A stretch of DNA of 64,000 nt, from NCBI RefSeq assembly GCF_009832745.1, contig NZ_VRMJ01000033.1:422015-486014 (forward strand). The letters are read 5' to 3'. Position 1 is the stretch's first letter. Every line of letters begins with the position of its first letter. Both the position numbers and the translations under genes were made by a program. Source of the DNA: Polaribacter septentrionalilitoris (GTDB lineage Bacteria; Bacteroidota; Bacteroidia; Flavobacteriales; Flavobacteriaceae). Of the stretch, positions 18,315 to 26,574 are shown one piece after another. The notes beneath the pieces were generated by a model. It was not told the DNA's origin, ran no database searches, and saw only the letters and a list, made by a program, of their open reading frames with translations.

Positions 18315-21113
18315 TTACTGAGTTTTTTTAAAGAAGAAATTACCAGTTAGAGAAGTAGATTCCCATGGAGTTTGTTTTCCTTTAGAAACTTTTATTACTT
18401 GCGCTCTTACATTTTGAAACATTTCTAAAATAGTGATATTTTCTTTATCCATTTCTTTTAATAATGCACCTGTGTAAGTTCCGTTTTTTCCTAAACCATC
18501 CGAAGCAGTATTTCCTGGTGCAGTTGCATAGGCTATTAAAGAACCTCTTGGCGCATTCATAAATGCCAACCCATTACCACTTGCGCTTCTACTCCAGCTT
18601 CTTTCAAAAGGATTGTTTCTACAAGCATCTAAAACCACGAGATTTGTTTTTGTACCTGCACTTTTCATTTTAGATAATACACGATCTGCTTTTACACAAT
18701 CGTATTCTACTTCATCTTCACTTTCTATTTTTGCATCTGTAGGCACCAAATAATTACTACCATTTACCTGTACACCATGGCCAGCATAAAAGAACAAGCC
18801 GATATCATAATTTTTTAACTGTTTACCAAATTCATCAATAGCTCTTTTGATGGTGTTTTGATCACCATTGACAAATTTTAAAACTGTAAAACCAAGACCT
18901 TCTAATTTAGTTTTCATAGCATTTGCATCGTTTACAGGATTTCTAAGTTTAGATGCATATGCATAATTACTATTACCAATAACTAATGCTAATCTTCTCT
19001 GTTTTTTTTCTGTTACTACATTTTTTACAATTTTAGGCGTATTGTAATTTAAAGTAATACTTTTGGTTGATGATTTCCCTTTTGTATCTGTAGCGGTAAT
19101 TGTAATTTTATTATCACCATTAATTAAATCTACATACCTATCAAAACTGCCATCTGTGTATAAAGTAGCACGTTGATTATTAACAGTTACTTTAGCAATA
19201 CCATCTTTATCATTGGCAAAACCAGCAACTTTTATAGATTTTACTTTTACAATTTTAAAGCCTCTATCTGCAATAACTCCAGGTTCTGTTATTTTTATTT
19301 CTGGAGGATTATTGTAAACAATAACATCTTCTTTTTTCTTCTTATTGTTTTTATCTAAGTAGTTTATTTTAAGGTAATCTATTTCTATGCTAGATTGTGG
19401 GGGTGTTGTAAAACCTACTTTATCTCCAAAAAACGCTCTATAATCCATAGCATGTAGGTACTTTTCATTGATAAAAAAGTAATATTTTTTTCCAATTTTT
19501 CTTACAGTAAGTTTATTATAGGTTTCTTTATTAATGTAGGAAGAAGCAGTCCAAGATTTAGAAGCAATATATTCTCCATCAACATAACTACCAATCCAAT
19601 ATTTACCATTTCCATTAAACTCTATGTTGTAGTTTTCGGAAGAATCAGAACCCCATTTAAGCATAATTCCACTAGTTTTTTTACCTGAAACATATTTCAT
19701 TCTAGCTTCAATTTCAAAATCTCTTTTTTGATCTATATAAATATTTTTATGAGAGGTCCATGAAGATTTTTCTTGATATGATTTCCATAAGTATGTTCCG
19801 TTTGAAACTCTACCATAGGTTTTACCAGAAGTACCAGTGCTCCAGCTATTATTATTGTTAGAGAACTGGTCTTCGAAAATATATTCTTTATCCTTAGTAG
19901 CAAAAGCACTGTAATCTGTTTTGCTTTTTGCTAAATAAGATACATATAGATAATCTATTTTTAATTTTGTAGCTGTAGATGCTTGAAAACCAAAATAGTT
20001 GCCATAAAAAGATTTAAAAGGCATGGAGTGAACAAAAGTGCCATTAATATAAAAATACATTCTAGATTTTACCTTACGTATTTTCATCTCATTATATCCA
20101 TATTTACTCACAGCACTATTTTTTGTCCAGTCTTTATGGGCATAATATTTAGAACCATCGTAATAACTTATTCTGTAAGAACCATCTGCTGTAAAGCCAA
20201 AATAATTTTTTTTTGTACTACCTGCACCCCAGATTAAAGATTGTAAATTAGAGGTTTTACCACCAGAAAGCCGCATAAAACGTCCTTTAATTTCAAAGTC
20301 TTTGGAGGTATCTATGTCAATGTATTTTCTAGATGTATGGGTAGATTCTGAAGTACCTTTTAAATAGTAATATCCATTAGAAACGTAACTATCGTTTCTA
20401 GAAGACCAATTTCTTGAGTTCGAATAGAAATCTTCCTTAAAAAAAGCATCACCATTAGAGGTTATAGTAGTATTATTGTATGACTTTTTTACATAAGAAA
20501 CTCTCAAATAGTCTATCTTTAATTCTGAGCTAGAAGCCGCTTGAAAACCAATTTTATTTCCAAAAAAAGTTTTAAAAGGCATTGTATGTACCAATTTTTC
20601 GTTGATAAAAAAATACATTTTTGATCTTACTTTTCTAACTGTAAGTTTGTTATAGCTACTACTGTATATACTTGTAGAGTTAGTCCAATCTTTAAGTGCA
20701 GTGTAAGAAGTTCCATCATAGTAACTTATTCTAAAATCTCCGTTTTGAGTATAACCAAAATAATACCTTTTATTTCCTAACCCTCCCCAAACTAAAGAAT
20801 GTAAAACCGTCTTTTTTTTGCTTTCTAATACTAAGAATTTTCCTTCAATTTCAAAATCTTTAGCAGTACTTATAGAAATAGTTTTATCTGTAGTGGCAAC
20901 ACTAGACGTATTTGATTTCCAATAATATTTTCCACTAATTATGTTTCCAGATGATCTTTCTGAAGAAGAGGTAGACCAATATTTATTATTATTTAAAAAA
21001 GAGTCGTAGAACACGGTTTCTTTTTCTGAACTTGAATAATAAGAATATGATGATTGCCCATAAACAGAAAAAGATAAACAGAAAAAAAAGAAGTAAATTT
21101 TTAAAGATCTCAT
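18315..21113 (-). CDS. secreted caspase-family protease with three repeated N-terminal modules
   Basis: The ATG at 21113 (MRSLKIYFFFFCLSFSVYGQ) gives a 932-residue exported protein; the open frame to 21197 lacks a signal and is rejected. Three modules of about 190 residues follow, each with an FxDxF start, a DFEIEG/EIEA strand, RISYYDG or similar, KxTVRK, MYFFINExxxHxMxFK and FGxxxGF, resembling LamG/3-keto-disaccharide-hydrolase-like beta-sandwiches. Then comes an Ig-like domain (PPEIKITEPG to SITLNYN) and, from about residue 706, a peptidase C14 domain: RRLALVIGNSNY, the catalytic His779 in YAGHG and Cys831 in LDACRNN. This is a complete metacaspase dyad. Substrate unknown; surface or periplasmic location inferred. 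Confidence 0.9.
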   Translation of the reverse strand: MRSLKIYFFFFCLSFSVYGQSSYSYYSSSEKETVFYDSFLNNNKYWSTSSSERSSGNIISGKYYWKSNTSSVATTDKTISISTAKDFEIEGKFLVLESKKKTVLHSLVWGGLGNKRYYFGYTQNGDFRISYYDGTSYTALKDWTNSTSIYSSSYNKLTVRKVRSKMYFFINEKLVHTMPFKTFFGNKIGFQAASSSELKIDYLRVSYVKKSYNNTTITSNGDAFFKEDFYSNSRNWSSRNDSYVSNGYYYLKGTSESTHTSRKYIDIDTSKDFEIKGRFMRLSGGKTSNLQSLIWGAGSTKKNYFGFTADGSYRISYYDGSKYYAHKDWTKNSAVSKYGYNEMKIRKVKSRMYFYINGTFVHSMPFKSFYGNYFGFQASTATKLKIDYLYVSYLAKSKTDYSAFATKDKEYIFEDQFSNNNNSWSTGTSGKTYGRVSNGTYLWKSYQEKSSWTSHKNIYIDQKRDFEIEARMKYVSGKKTSGIMLKWGSDSSENYNIEFNGNGKYWIGSYVDGEYIASKSWTASSYINKETYNKLTVRKIGKKYYFFINEKYLHAMDYRAFFGDKVGFTTPPQSSIEIDYLKINYLDKNNKKKKEDVIVYNNPPEIKITEPGVIADRGFKIVKVKSIKVAGFANDKDGIAKVTVNNQRATLYTDGSFDRYVDLINGDNKITITATDTKGKSSTKSITLNYNTPKIVKNVVTEKKQRRLALVIGNSNYAYASKLRNPVNDANAMKTKLEGLGFTVLKFVNGDQNTIKRAIDEFGKQLKNYDIGLFFYAGHGVQVNGSNYLVPTDAKIESEDEVEYDCVKADRVLSKMKSAGTKTNLVVLDACRNNPFERSWSRSASGNGLAFMNAPRGSLIAYATAPGNTASDGLGKNGTYTGALLKEMDKENITILEMFQNVRAQVIKVSKGKQTPWESTSLTGNFFFKKTQ

Positions 21114-21197
21114 AATAAGTGAAATATGTCTGCTAATATAATAAACTTGAATTAAAGTAAAAAAGAGGTTATTAGAGTAGCAATATTTAAAAACCAA

Positions 21198-21225
21198 AAG
21201 AGCATAAGTTTTTACCTATGCTCTT
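21198..21225 (-). terminator. hairpin downstream of the broken Crp/Fnr gene
   Basis: AAGAGCATA (21198-21206) pairs with TATGCTCTT (21217-21225). Read on the minus strand the stem is followed by TTGGTTT, a weak U tract. The 148 bp between it and the Crp stop at 21374 hold nothing else that I recognise. Confidence 0.5.
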
Positions 21226-21373
21226 ATACAACATTGTTATGTTGATTTTAGGGGGAATACTTTTAATGATATAACTTTATGTAAATAATAACGACAAAAA
21301 TTCTCAGATTAAGAATCAATAAAAGTAAAGTATTTTACTAATGTAAAAATTGACCTATGATAAGAAATTACAT

Positions 21374-21952
21374 TTAAGAAATTGATTTACGAATTCGACT
21401 TAAACTTTCAGTTGTAATGCCTAAGTAAGATGCAATATGATAGTTTTTTTATATATTTTTCTATATCAGCATGGTTCTCTCTAAATTTCTGATATCGTTC
21501 TTTTGCAGATAAAGACAAGTGTTCAATAATTCTCTTTTGAAAACCCGCATAAGCTCTTTCTAGCTTTATTCTAAAAAAAGATTCTATTCTAGGAATTTTT
21601 AGATATAAATCATTAATGTCAGATTTAGAAATTTTGTAAACAATTCCATCCTGCAAACACTCTATACCCATTACAGCTTTTTCATCGGTAAAAAAAGAAG
21701 TGTAATCGCTAATCCACCAGTCATTTATAGCAAATTGCATGGTGTGTTCTTTTCCTGATTTTTGAAAAAAAAAGACCGTAAACAGCCACTATATGTGTAA
21801 AATTGATGAGTAATATTGGCATCTGGGGTTAACAACATATCTCCTTTTTGTAGGTGTATTTTTTTAAACTTATTGTTAATGTAATGCACTTCTTTTTGAG
21901 AAAGAGTATAGCTTTTAAAAATTTCTAATGCTATTGAAACTTCATTTTCCAT
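21374..21952 (-). pseudogene. Crp/Fnr-family regulator with two homopolymer frameshifts
   Basis: The frame from 21952 (MENEVSIALEIF) breaks in a run of nine T (minus strand, near 21770); one more T would continue it as FFFQKSGKEHTMQFAINDWW, the usual cyclic-nucleotide-binding fold of flavobacterial Crp/Fnr proteins. A second break lies in a run of seven A near 21445; one A fewer gives KNYHIASYLGITTESLSRIR and a stop at 21376-21374, the expected C-terminal helix-turn-helix. So one indel of -1 and one of +1, both in homopolymers. The repaired protein would be about 190 residues. Either a recent pseudogene, a phase-variable gene, or sequencing error. The hairpin 21198-21225 lies downstream. Confidence 0.85.
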
Positions 21953-22062
21953 TTGTTAATCTTGTAGATGTTTTAATTAACCCGTCTTAAAAATACTAAA
22001 AAACAAATATTTTTTTAAATAATAAATTATTTTTACGACCACCTTTACATAAACCCCAATAA

Positions 22063-22902
22063 ATGGCAGTCCAAGACATTACAAAATATTCTTTTCAAAA
22101 TACATTTTCTTTAAGTACAGTCGAATTTGAAAAAGCATGTACAATAGATCATTCTGTGCAACAAAATGCCTATTCTATTTATTGGATTCAAGAAGGAAAA
22201 GGAACCTATAATATCGATTTCGAACAATATAAATTCGAGGATAATGTGCTTTTTTTCTTATCACCAGGACAAGTATTTACGGTAGATTCAGAACAAATAA
22301 AAACGGCCTACAAACTTACCTTTGTTAGAGATTTTTACTGCATTCAAACCCATGATAAAGAAGTAGCTTGTAATGGAGTATTGTTCAATAATATATACGA
22401 AACACCCTTTGTAAAGCCTTGCGAAAAAGATACCCAAAAGCTTCAATTTATTTTAGAAAGTTTAATTGAGGAATTTCAACAAGATGAAACTGCACAATAC
22501 GATATGTTGCAATCTTATTTAAAACAATTTATGATTTGTGCAGTACGCGTACAAAAAGAAAATCATATTATAAAAGAAGATACAGAAACACGTCTGTTTA
22601 AAGATTTTAGTTTGCTGGTAGAGCAGAATTTTAAAAAAATGCATTCTGTTACAGATTATGCAAACAGATTGGGTGTTTCTCCGAAATCAATCAGTAAACA
22701 CTTTCAAAAAATAGGTACAAAAACTCCCTCAGATTTTATTAAAAACCGCATTTTAATAGAAGCAAAACGTTTATTAATTTATACCGATAAAACAGTTAAA
22801 GAAATAGCCTTTGAACTTGGCTTTAATGACCCTGCATACTTTACACGTTTTTTTACTAAAGCCATTTCTAAGTCGCCTTTACAATTTAAAAAAGAGTATT
22901 AA
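22063..22902 (+). CDS. AraC-family transcriptional regulator
   Basis: A 279-residue soluble regulator. The N-terminal half looks like a cupin-type sensor (YSIYWIQEGKGTYNIDFEQY, DNVLFFLSPGQVFTVDSEQ), and residues from about 180 form the AraC double helix-turn-helix (VTDYANRLGVSPKSISKHFQ, TPSDFIKNRILIEAKRLL, VKEIAFELGFNDPAYFTRFF, SPLQFKKEY). It is the nearest regulator to the redox genes downstream, which carry two copies of one promoter module; control of those promoters is an inference from position. Divergent from the broken Crp/Fnr gene. No membrane segment, unlike the 7TM-AraC array earlier in the window. Confidence 0.92.
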   Translation: MAVQDITKYSFQNTFSLSTVEFEKACTIDHSVQQNAYSIYWIQEGKGTYNIDFEQYKFEDNVLFFLSPGQVFTVDSEQIKTAYKLTFVRDFYCIQTHDKEVACNGVLFNNIYETPFVKPCEKDTQKLQFILESLIEEFQQDETAQYDMLQSYLKQFMICAVRVQKENHIIKEDTETRLFKDFSLLVEQNFKKMHSVTDYANRLGVSPKSISKHFQKIGTKTPSDFIKNRILIEAKRLLIYTDKTVKEIAFELGFNDPAYFTRFFTKAISKSPLQFKKEY

Positions 22903-22929
22903 TTTATACCAAATTTAATTTTTTTATTA

Positions 22930-23019
22930 GGGCGTGTCCTTTCAGGTCAGGCTTTCACTACTCGCTTTTTTTTCGTTCCTCAAAAAAGAGCTCAAACAAG
23001 TCGTTCAATCCTTCACGCA
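22930..23019 (+). repeat. dispersed repeat, family R1, copy 1
   Basis: Starts GGGCGTGTCCTTTCAGGTC and contains GCTTTCACTA, TTTTTTTTCGTTCCTCAAAA and TCAATCC...CACGC. The same order of blocks occurs in reverse at 34331-34416 (GGGCGT, AAAGGTCGCGC, TTTTCACTATA, TTTCATTCTTCAAAAAAGGA, TTTCAATCGCTAACGC). Such elements recur in intergenic spaces of flavobacterial genomes. It is richer in G and C than its surroundings and fills most of the 258 bp gap before the thioredoxin gene; no gene was seen in it. Confidence 0.6.
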
Positions 23020-23054
23020 CCTTTTTTGCCAACTTTTTTCCTTGTCCAAACAGT

Positions 23055-23100
23055 AGGAACCTTTGTCCATTTTTAAACCTTAATGTTGGTTGCATCTTTG
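23055..23100 (+). promoter_or_regulatory. promoter module, copy 1 (thioredoxin gene)
   Basis: AGGAACCTTTGTCCATTTTT and AAAC, then a short variable part, then TTG and TGCATCTTTG. The same blocks with the same 33 bp spacing from CCTTTG to CATCTTTG recur at 23499-23544. CATCTTTG is a one-base variant of the -7 box; the upstream GGAACCTTTGTCC block is a likely activator site. The start codon follows about 60 bases later at 23161. Confidence 0.6.
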
Positions 23101-23160
23101 CAGTGTCAAACAAAAGTACTCACATTCCGATAATTAAAAAGGAATAAAAAAAACAATAAA

Positions 23161-23475
23161 ATGGAAACAACATTAGAACAAACAAACGTAAAAAACATCA
23201 TTAGAAACAACCCAAATGTAGTATTAGATTTTTATGCAGATTGGTGTGGTCCTTGCCAAACTTTATTGCCAACAATACACAAATTAACAAACGAATTAAA
23301 AGACGATGTAATTATTAAAAAAGTAAATGTTGACGATTATCAAGAATTGGCAGCAGAATTTAGCATCAGAAACATACCAACATTAATTTTCTTTAAAGAA
23401 GGAAAACCTGTTGATAGACATACAGGCTTAATTACAGAAAGAAATTTAAGAAATAAAATAGACAGATTAAAATAA
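23161..23475 (+). CDS. thioredoxin
   Basis: A 104-residue cytoplasmic thioredoxin: FYADWCGPC with Cys29 and Cys32, and the cis-Pro loop in IRNIPTLIFF. It reduces disulfides of client proteins using thioredoxin reductase, which is not in the window. No signal peptide. It sits alone behind its own copy of the GGAACCTTTGTCC promoter, and the next promoter copy follows its stop after 23 bases, so it is expressed in parallel with the redox genes downstream rather than only by read-through. A second thioredoxin gene lies at 36924. Confidence 0.95.
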   Translation: METTLEQTNVKNIIRNNPNVVLDFYADWCGPCQTLLPTIHKLTNELKDDVIIKKVNVDDYQELAAEFSIRNIPTLIFFKEGKPVDRHTGLITERNLRNKIDRLK

Positions 23476-23498
23476 AAAAAACGGACAGTCCAATCCAA

Positions 23499-23544
23499 AG
23501 GAACCTTTGTCCATTTTTAAACACTGCAGTTGATTGCATCTTTG
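23499..23544 (+). promoter_or_regulatory. promoter module, copy 2 (small Cys-rich ORF and AhpD-like gene)
   Basis: Repeats the module at 23055-23100: AGGAACCTTTGTCCATTTTT then AAAC, then GTTGATTGCATCTTTG. The 24-base upstream block is identical in both copies while the flanks differ, so it is conserved or recently copied. It directs transcription toward the 31-codon ORF at 23578. Confidence 0.6.
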
Positions 23545-23577
23545 TACCATCAAAAGAAAACAACTAAAACAATAATT

Positions 23578-23673
23578 ATGAAAACAATAGAACAAACACA
23601 ATGTCCAAACTGTTGGGGTTATCAAACTTATGATGAGCAAAATCCAGAACAACAAATTTGCACTTGCAATTAA
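23578..23673 (+). CDS. 31-residue cysteine-rich peptide (CxxC...CxC)
   Basis: An ATG-started frame of 31 codons with a TAA at 23671. The peptide is hydrophilic with four cysteines, C9-P-N-C12 followed by WGYQTYDEQ, and C28-T-C30 at the end, a layout that could hold one zinc ion as a minimal zinc ribbon or act as a thiol/disulfide pair. The start MKTIEQTQ is like that of many coding genes here and the frame sits 33 bases behind a promoter copy and 44 bases before the AhpD-like gene. Similar CPNCWG peptides are, from memory, found in other Bacteroidota, but I cannot verify this. Function unknown. Confidence 0.65.
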   Translation: MKTIEQTQCPNCWGYQTYDEQNPEQQICTCN

Positions 23674-23717
23674 GAATACAATCAAAATAAATATAAAAAC
23701 AAATTAAAATAGAAATT

Positions 23718-24266
23718 ATGAGCACATTTAATGTACCCACAAAAAACGAAGTATCAGAAAACAATCAAGCAATTTTTAACCAATTAGAAAAAGGATTAGG
23801 TTTTGTACCAAACTTATACGCTTCTTTTGCACACAGCGAAACAGCATTAGGTAACTTTTTAGCATTCGGAAACTCAAAAACAAGTTTTTCTGCTAAAGAA
23901 AAAGAAGTGATCAACTTAGCAGTAAGTCAAGTAAACGAATGTGTGTACTGTTTATCTGCACACACAGCAATTGGTAAAATGAACGGTTTTTCTGAAGAGC
24001 AAATCTTAGATTTAAGAACAGGTGTAGCACCATTTAACGATAAGTTAGATGCATTAGCAAAATTTGCAAGAAGTGTTGCCGTAAATAGAGGAGCAGCAAC
24101 TCCAGAAAGTATCGATAATTTTTATAATGCAGGATACACAAAAGGAAATTTAGCAGATGCTATTTTAGTAATTGGCGAAATTACCATCACTAATTATTTT
24201 CACAAAACAACAGAAGTACCTGTAGATTTCCCTGTAGCACAATCTTTAGAATTGGCAACAGTATAA
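23718..24266 (+). CDS. carboxymuconolactone decarboxylase (AhpD-like) family protein
   Basis: A 182-residue helical protein with the AhpD-type redox motif ECVYCLSAHT: Cys75, Cys78 and His82. AhpD-like proteins use this CxxC as a peroxidase or disulfide reductase centre; enzymes of the family without the Cys pair are decarboxylases, so the redox role is favoured. NLAVSQVN before the motif and VNRGAATPESIDNF after it fit the peroxidase-related subgroup. No signal. It shares a likely transcript with the 31-residue Cys-rich peptide (44 bp before) and the cupredoxin-like protein (45 bp after), and lies beside a thioredoxin under the same kind of promoter: a thiol-redox regulon. Confidence 0.9.
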   Translation: MSTFNVPTKNEVSENNQAIFNQLEKGLGFVPNLYASFAHSETALGNFLAFGNSKTSFSAKEKEVINLAVSQVNECVYCLSAHTAIGKMNGFSEEQILDLRTGVAPFNDKLDALAKFARSVAVNRGAATPESIDNFYNAGYTKGNLADAILVIGEITITNYFHKTTEVPVDFPVAQSLELATV

Positions 24267-24311
24267 TTAACATCAAAAAAATTAACAAATAACAAGTAAA
24301 CAATAGAAAAG

Positions 24312-24692
24312 ATGAAAAAAGTAATCGCAATTTTAGTAGTATTAGTAGGTTTTGCATTTAATACAAATGCACAAGATAAAATGAAAAAAGAAACTGTAAA
24401 AACAGTTGCTTTAGAACAAACCAAAGGTGAGTTTACTCAAAAGCAAATTACCTTATCTGAAGGAACTTACATTTTTGAAGTTGCTAATAACAATGTGGGT
24501 ACAGATGTAGGTTTTGTATTGCAACCAAAAGGTAAAAGCGGACAAGCAAACCATATTAAAGAGGCGTATGTAAAAGCCTTGGTAAAAAACAACACCAAAC
24601 AAACGTCTAACAAGGTAACTTTAAAAAAGGGAGAATACACGTATTTCTGTCCTTTAAATAAAACACCAGAATATACTTTAATAGTTGAGTAG
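24312..24692 (+). CDS. exported cupredoxin-like protein
   Basis: A 126-residue protein with a signal peptide ending NTNAQ (about residue 20). The remainder is a small beta-sandwich like plastocyanin-type domains (GTYIFEVANNNVGTDVGFVL, KKGEYTYFCPLN). His81 and Cys113 match two type-1 copper ligands, but the stretch after Cys113 (PLNKTPEYTL) lacks the second His and the Met, so the copper site is incomplete or altered. It closes the redox operon and is followed by a strong hairpin. Electron transfer or metal binding in the periplasm is plausible but not assured. Confidence 0.75.
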   Translation: MKKVIAILVVLVGFAFNTNAQDKMKKETVKTVALEQTKGEFTQKQITLSEGTYIFEVANNNVGTDVGFVLQPKGKSGQANHIKEAYVKALVKNNTKQTSNKVTLKKGEYTYFCPLNKTPEYTLIVE

Positions 24693-24713
24693 GTTTTTAA
24701 ATTAGTTTTGTAA

Positions 24714-24745
24714 AAAAAAGACGAGTAGAAATACTCGTCTTTTTT
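24714..24745. terminator. bidirectional terminator
   Basis: AAAAAAGACGAGTA (24714-24727), loop GAAA, TACTCGTCTTTTTT (24732-24745): a perfect 14 bp stem with U tracts in both directions, placed between the convergent cupredoxin-like and PPK2 genes. Confidence 0.9.
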
Positions 24746-24768
24746 GCTTTTATTTATAGTAATACTTC

Positions 24769-25569
24769 CTAAAACTTTTCTGGCACAAAAGTTTGGTAAT
24801 CCATAGGTGGTCTTACATAGGCTTTGTTGTCTGGTAATGGAGGTAGTTTAATGGGTTTTAAGTTCATTTCTTTGTAAGGTATTTTGCTCAAAACATGACT
24901 GATACAGTTTAAACGTGCTTTCTTTTTATTATCAGAATTAACGACAAACCAAGGCACTTGTTTGGTATCTGTATGCGCAAACATTTTGTCTTTTGCTTTT
25001 GAGTATTCCATCCATCTAGAACGAGATTCTAAATCCATAGGACTAAATTTCCAACGTTTTAAAGGATTATTAATCCTGTTTTTAAAGCGTCTTTCTTGCT
25101 CTTCATCACTTACAGAAAACCAGTATTTTAAAACTATAATTCCTGAACGAACCAACATACGTTCAAACTCTGGGCAAGAGCGTAAAAACTCATCATATTC
25201 ATCATCTGTACAAAAACCCATAACCTTTTCTACACCAGCTCTATTGTACCAACTTCTATCAAACAAAACAATTTCGCCAGCAGCAGGTAAATATTGCACA
25301 TATCTTTGAAAATACCATTGCGATTTTTCGCGTTCTGTAGGCACACCTAAAGCCACCACTTTACAAATTCTTGGGTTTAAAGGTTCTGTAAATCGTTTAA
25401 TGGTTCCTCCTTTTCCAGAGGCATCTCTACCTTCAAAAATAATAACCACTTTTAAACCTTGATTTTTTACCCATTCTTGTAAATGCACCAATTCTTCGTG
25501 TAATTTACCAAGCTCTTTATCGTAATTAAATTTTTTCTTTTTTTTATTTGCTGGGGCTGATTTTTCCAT
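24769..25569 (-). CDS. ppk2: polyphosphate kinase 2
   Basis: The ATG at 25569 gives 266 residues beginning MEKSAPANKKKKKFNYDKEL; the 23 extra residues possible upstream are atypical. The PPK2 core shows a Walker A-like FEGRDASGKGGTIKRF, the lid motif DRSWYNRAGVEKVMGFC and a second block RRFKNRINNPLKRWKFSPMD. The enzyme transfers phosphate between polyphosphate and nucleoside mono- or diphosphates in the cytoplasm; length and spacing fit a single-domain class I enzyme. It stands alone, ending at the bidirectional terminator. Which nucleotide it prefers cannot be told from sequence by eye. Confidence 0.93.
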   Translation of the reverse strand: MEKSAPANKKKKKFNYDKELGKLHEELVHLQEWVKNQGLKVVIIFEGRDASGKGGTIKRFTEPLNPRICKVVALGVPTEREKSQWYFQRYVQYLPAAGEIVLFDRSWYNRAGVEKVMGFCTDDEYDEFLRSCPEFERMLVRSGIIVLKYWFSVSDEEQERRFKNRINNPLKRWKFSPMDLESRSRWMEYSKAKDKMFAHTDTKQVPWFVVNSDNKKKARLNCISHVLSKIPYKEMNLKPIKLPPLPDNKAYVRPPMDYQTFVPEKF

Positions 25570-25715
25570 ACTTGCAATGTAATGAAAATCAGCAATAAAA
25601 GAAAATACATTGTGTTTTGGAAAGCTTATTTTAAACAATTATAAATAAAAGAACATCAAAATAAAAAAGTCTATTTTTGCTGTTGGTTTTATAATTTTCA
25701 ATTTTAGAAAAACAT

Positions 25716-26495
25716 TTGTTAAATTACTATACATATCCGCATGCAACTTCTAAAGAATGGGTAACTTTTGTTCATGGAGCTGGAGGTAGCAGTTCTATCT
25801 GGTACAAACAAGTGCGTGATTTTAAAAAGCATTTTAATGTATTGATTTTAGATTTGCGAGGTCATGGAAATAGCAAACCATCTATAAAAGATACGTTTAA
25901 CCCTAAGTATACATTTGATTCAATTACGGAAGATATTGTGGAAGTGATTGAGCATTTACACATTAAAAAATCTCATTTTATAGGTATTTCTTTAGGAACC
26001 ATTTTGATACGTAATTTAGCAGAAAAAAGACCAGAGTTGGTACAAAGCATGATTATGGGAGGTGCTATTATTAAATTAAATATTCGCTCTCAAATATTAA
26101 TGAAGCTTGGTGTGATTTTTAAATCGGTAGTACCCTATATGTTATTGTATAAACTCTTTGCATTTATTATTATGCCAAAGAAAAATCATAAAAAATCAAG
26201 ATCACTATTTGTAAACGAAGCCAAAAAACTGTATCAAAAAGAGTTTGTTAGATGGTTTAAATTAACATCCGAAATCAACCCTTTATTGCGTTTTTTTAGA
26301 ACTAAAGATATTAAAATACCTACATTATATGTTATGGGAGCAGAAGATCATTTATTTTTGCCTTCTATTAAAAATATCGTCTCAAAACATATTAGTTCTT
26401 CTTTGTTTGTAATCGATAATTGCGGACATGTGGTAAATGTAGAACAACCAGAAACGTTTAACACGCAAACAATTCAATTTATTTCTTCTTTATAG
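25716..26495 (+). CDS. alpha/beta hydrolase
   Basis: A 259-residue cytoplasmic hydrolase from a TTG start (reading MLNYYTYPHATSKEW); no ATG precedes it in frame after the stop. Motifs: oxyanion HGAGG (20-24), DLRGHGNSK (46-54), nucleophile elbow GISLGT with Ser92, an acid in MGAEDHLF, and His in DNCGHVVNVEQP. The lid region (about 130-190) is rich in Lys and Phe. Substrate unknown. It is unrelated in detail to the hydrolase at 13807. No signal peptide was seen and it is not close enough to a neighbour to argue for an operon. Confidence 0.85.
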   Translation: MLNYYTYPHATSKEWVTFVHGAGGSSSIWYKQVRDFKKHFNVLILDLRGHGNSKPSIKDTFNPKYTFDSITEDIVEVIEHLHIKKSHFIGISLGTILIRNLAEKRPELVQSMIMGGAIIKLNIRSQILMKLGVIFKSVVPYMLLYKLFAFIIMPKKNHKKSRSLFVNEAKKLYQKEFVRWFKLTSEINPLLRFFRTKDIKIPTLYVMGAEDHLFLPSIKNIVSKHISSSLFVIDNCGHVVNVEQPETFNTQTIQFISSL

Positions 26496-26547
26496 TTTTA
26501 GTGAAATAATTACATATCAATCATTAATGTAATGTATTTTTATAAAG

Positions 26548-26555
26548 TATCTTTG
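26548..26555 (+). promoter_or_regulatory. -7 box of the sugar kinase gene
   Basis: TATCTTTG, an exact TAnnTTTG match, 19 bases before the ATG at 26575. No clear -33 TTTG was found. Confidence 0.5.
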
Positions 26556-26574
26556 TTTTTTTAATGAATTTACT

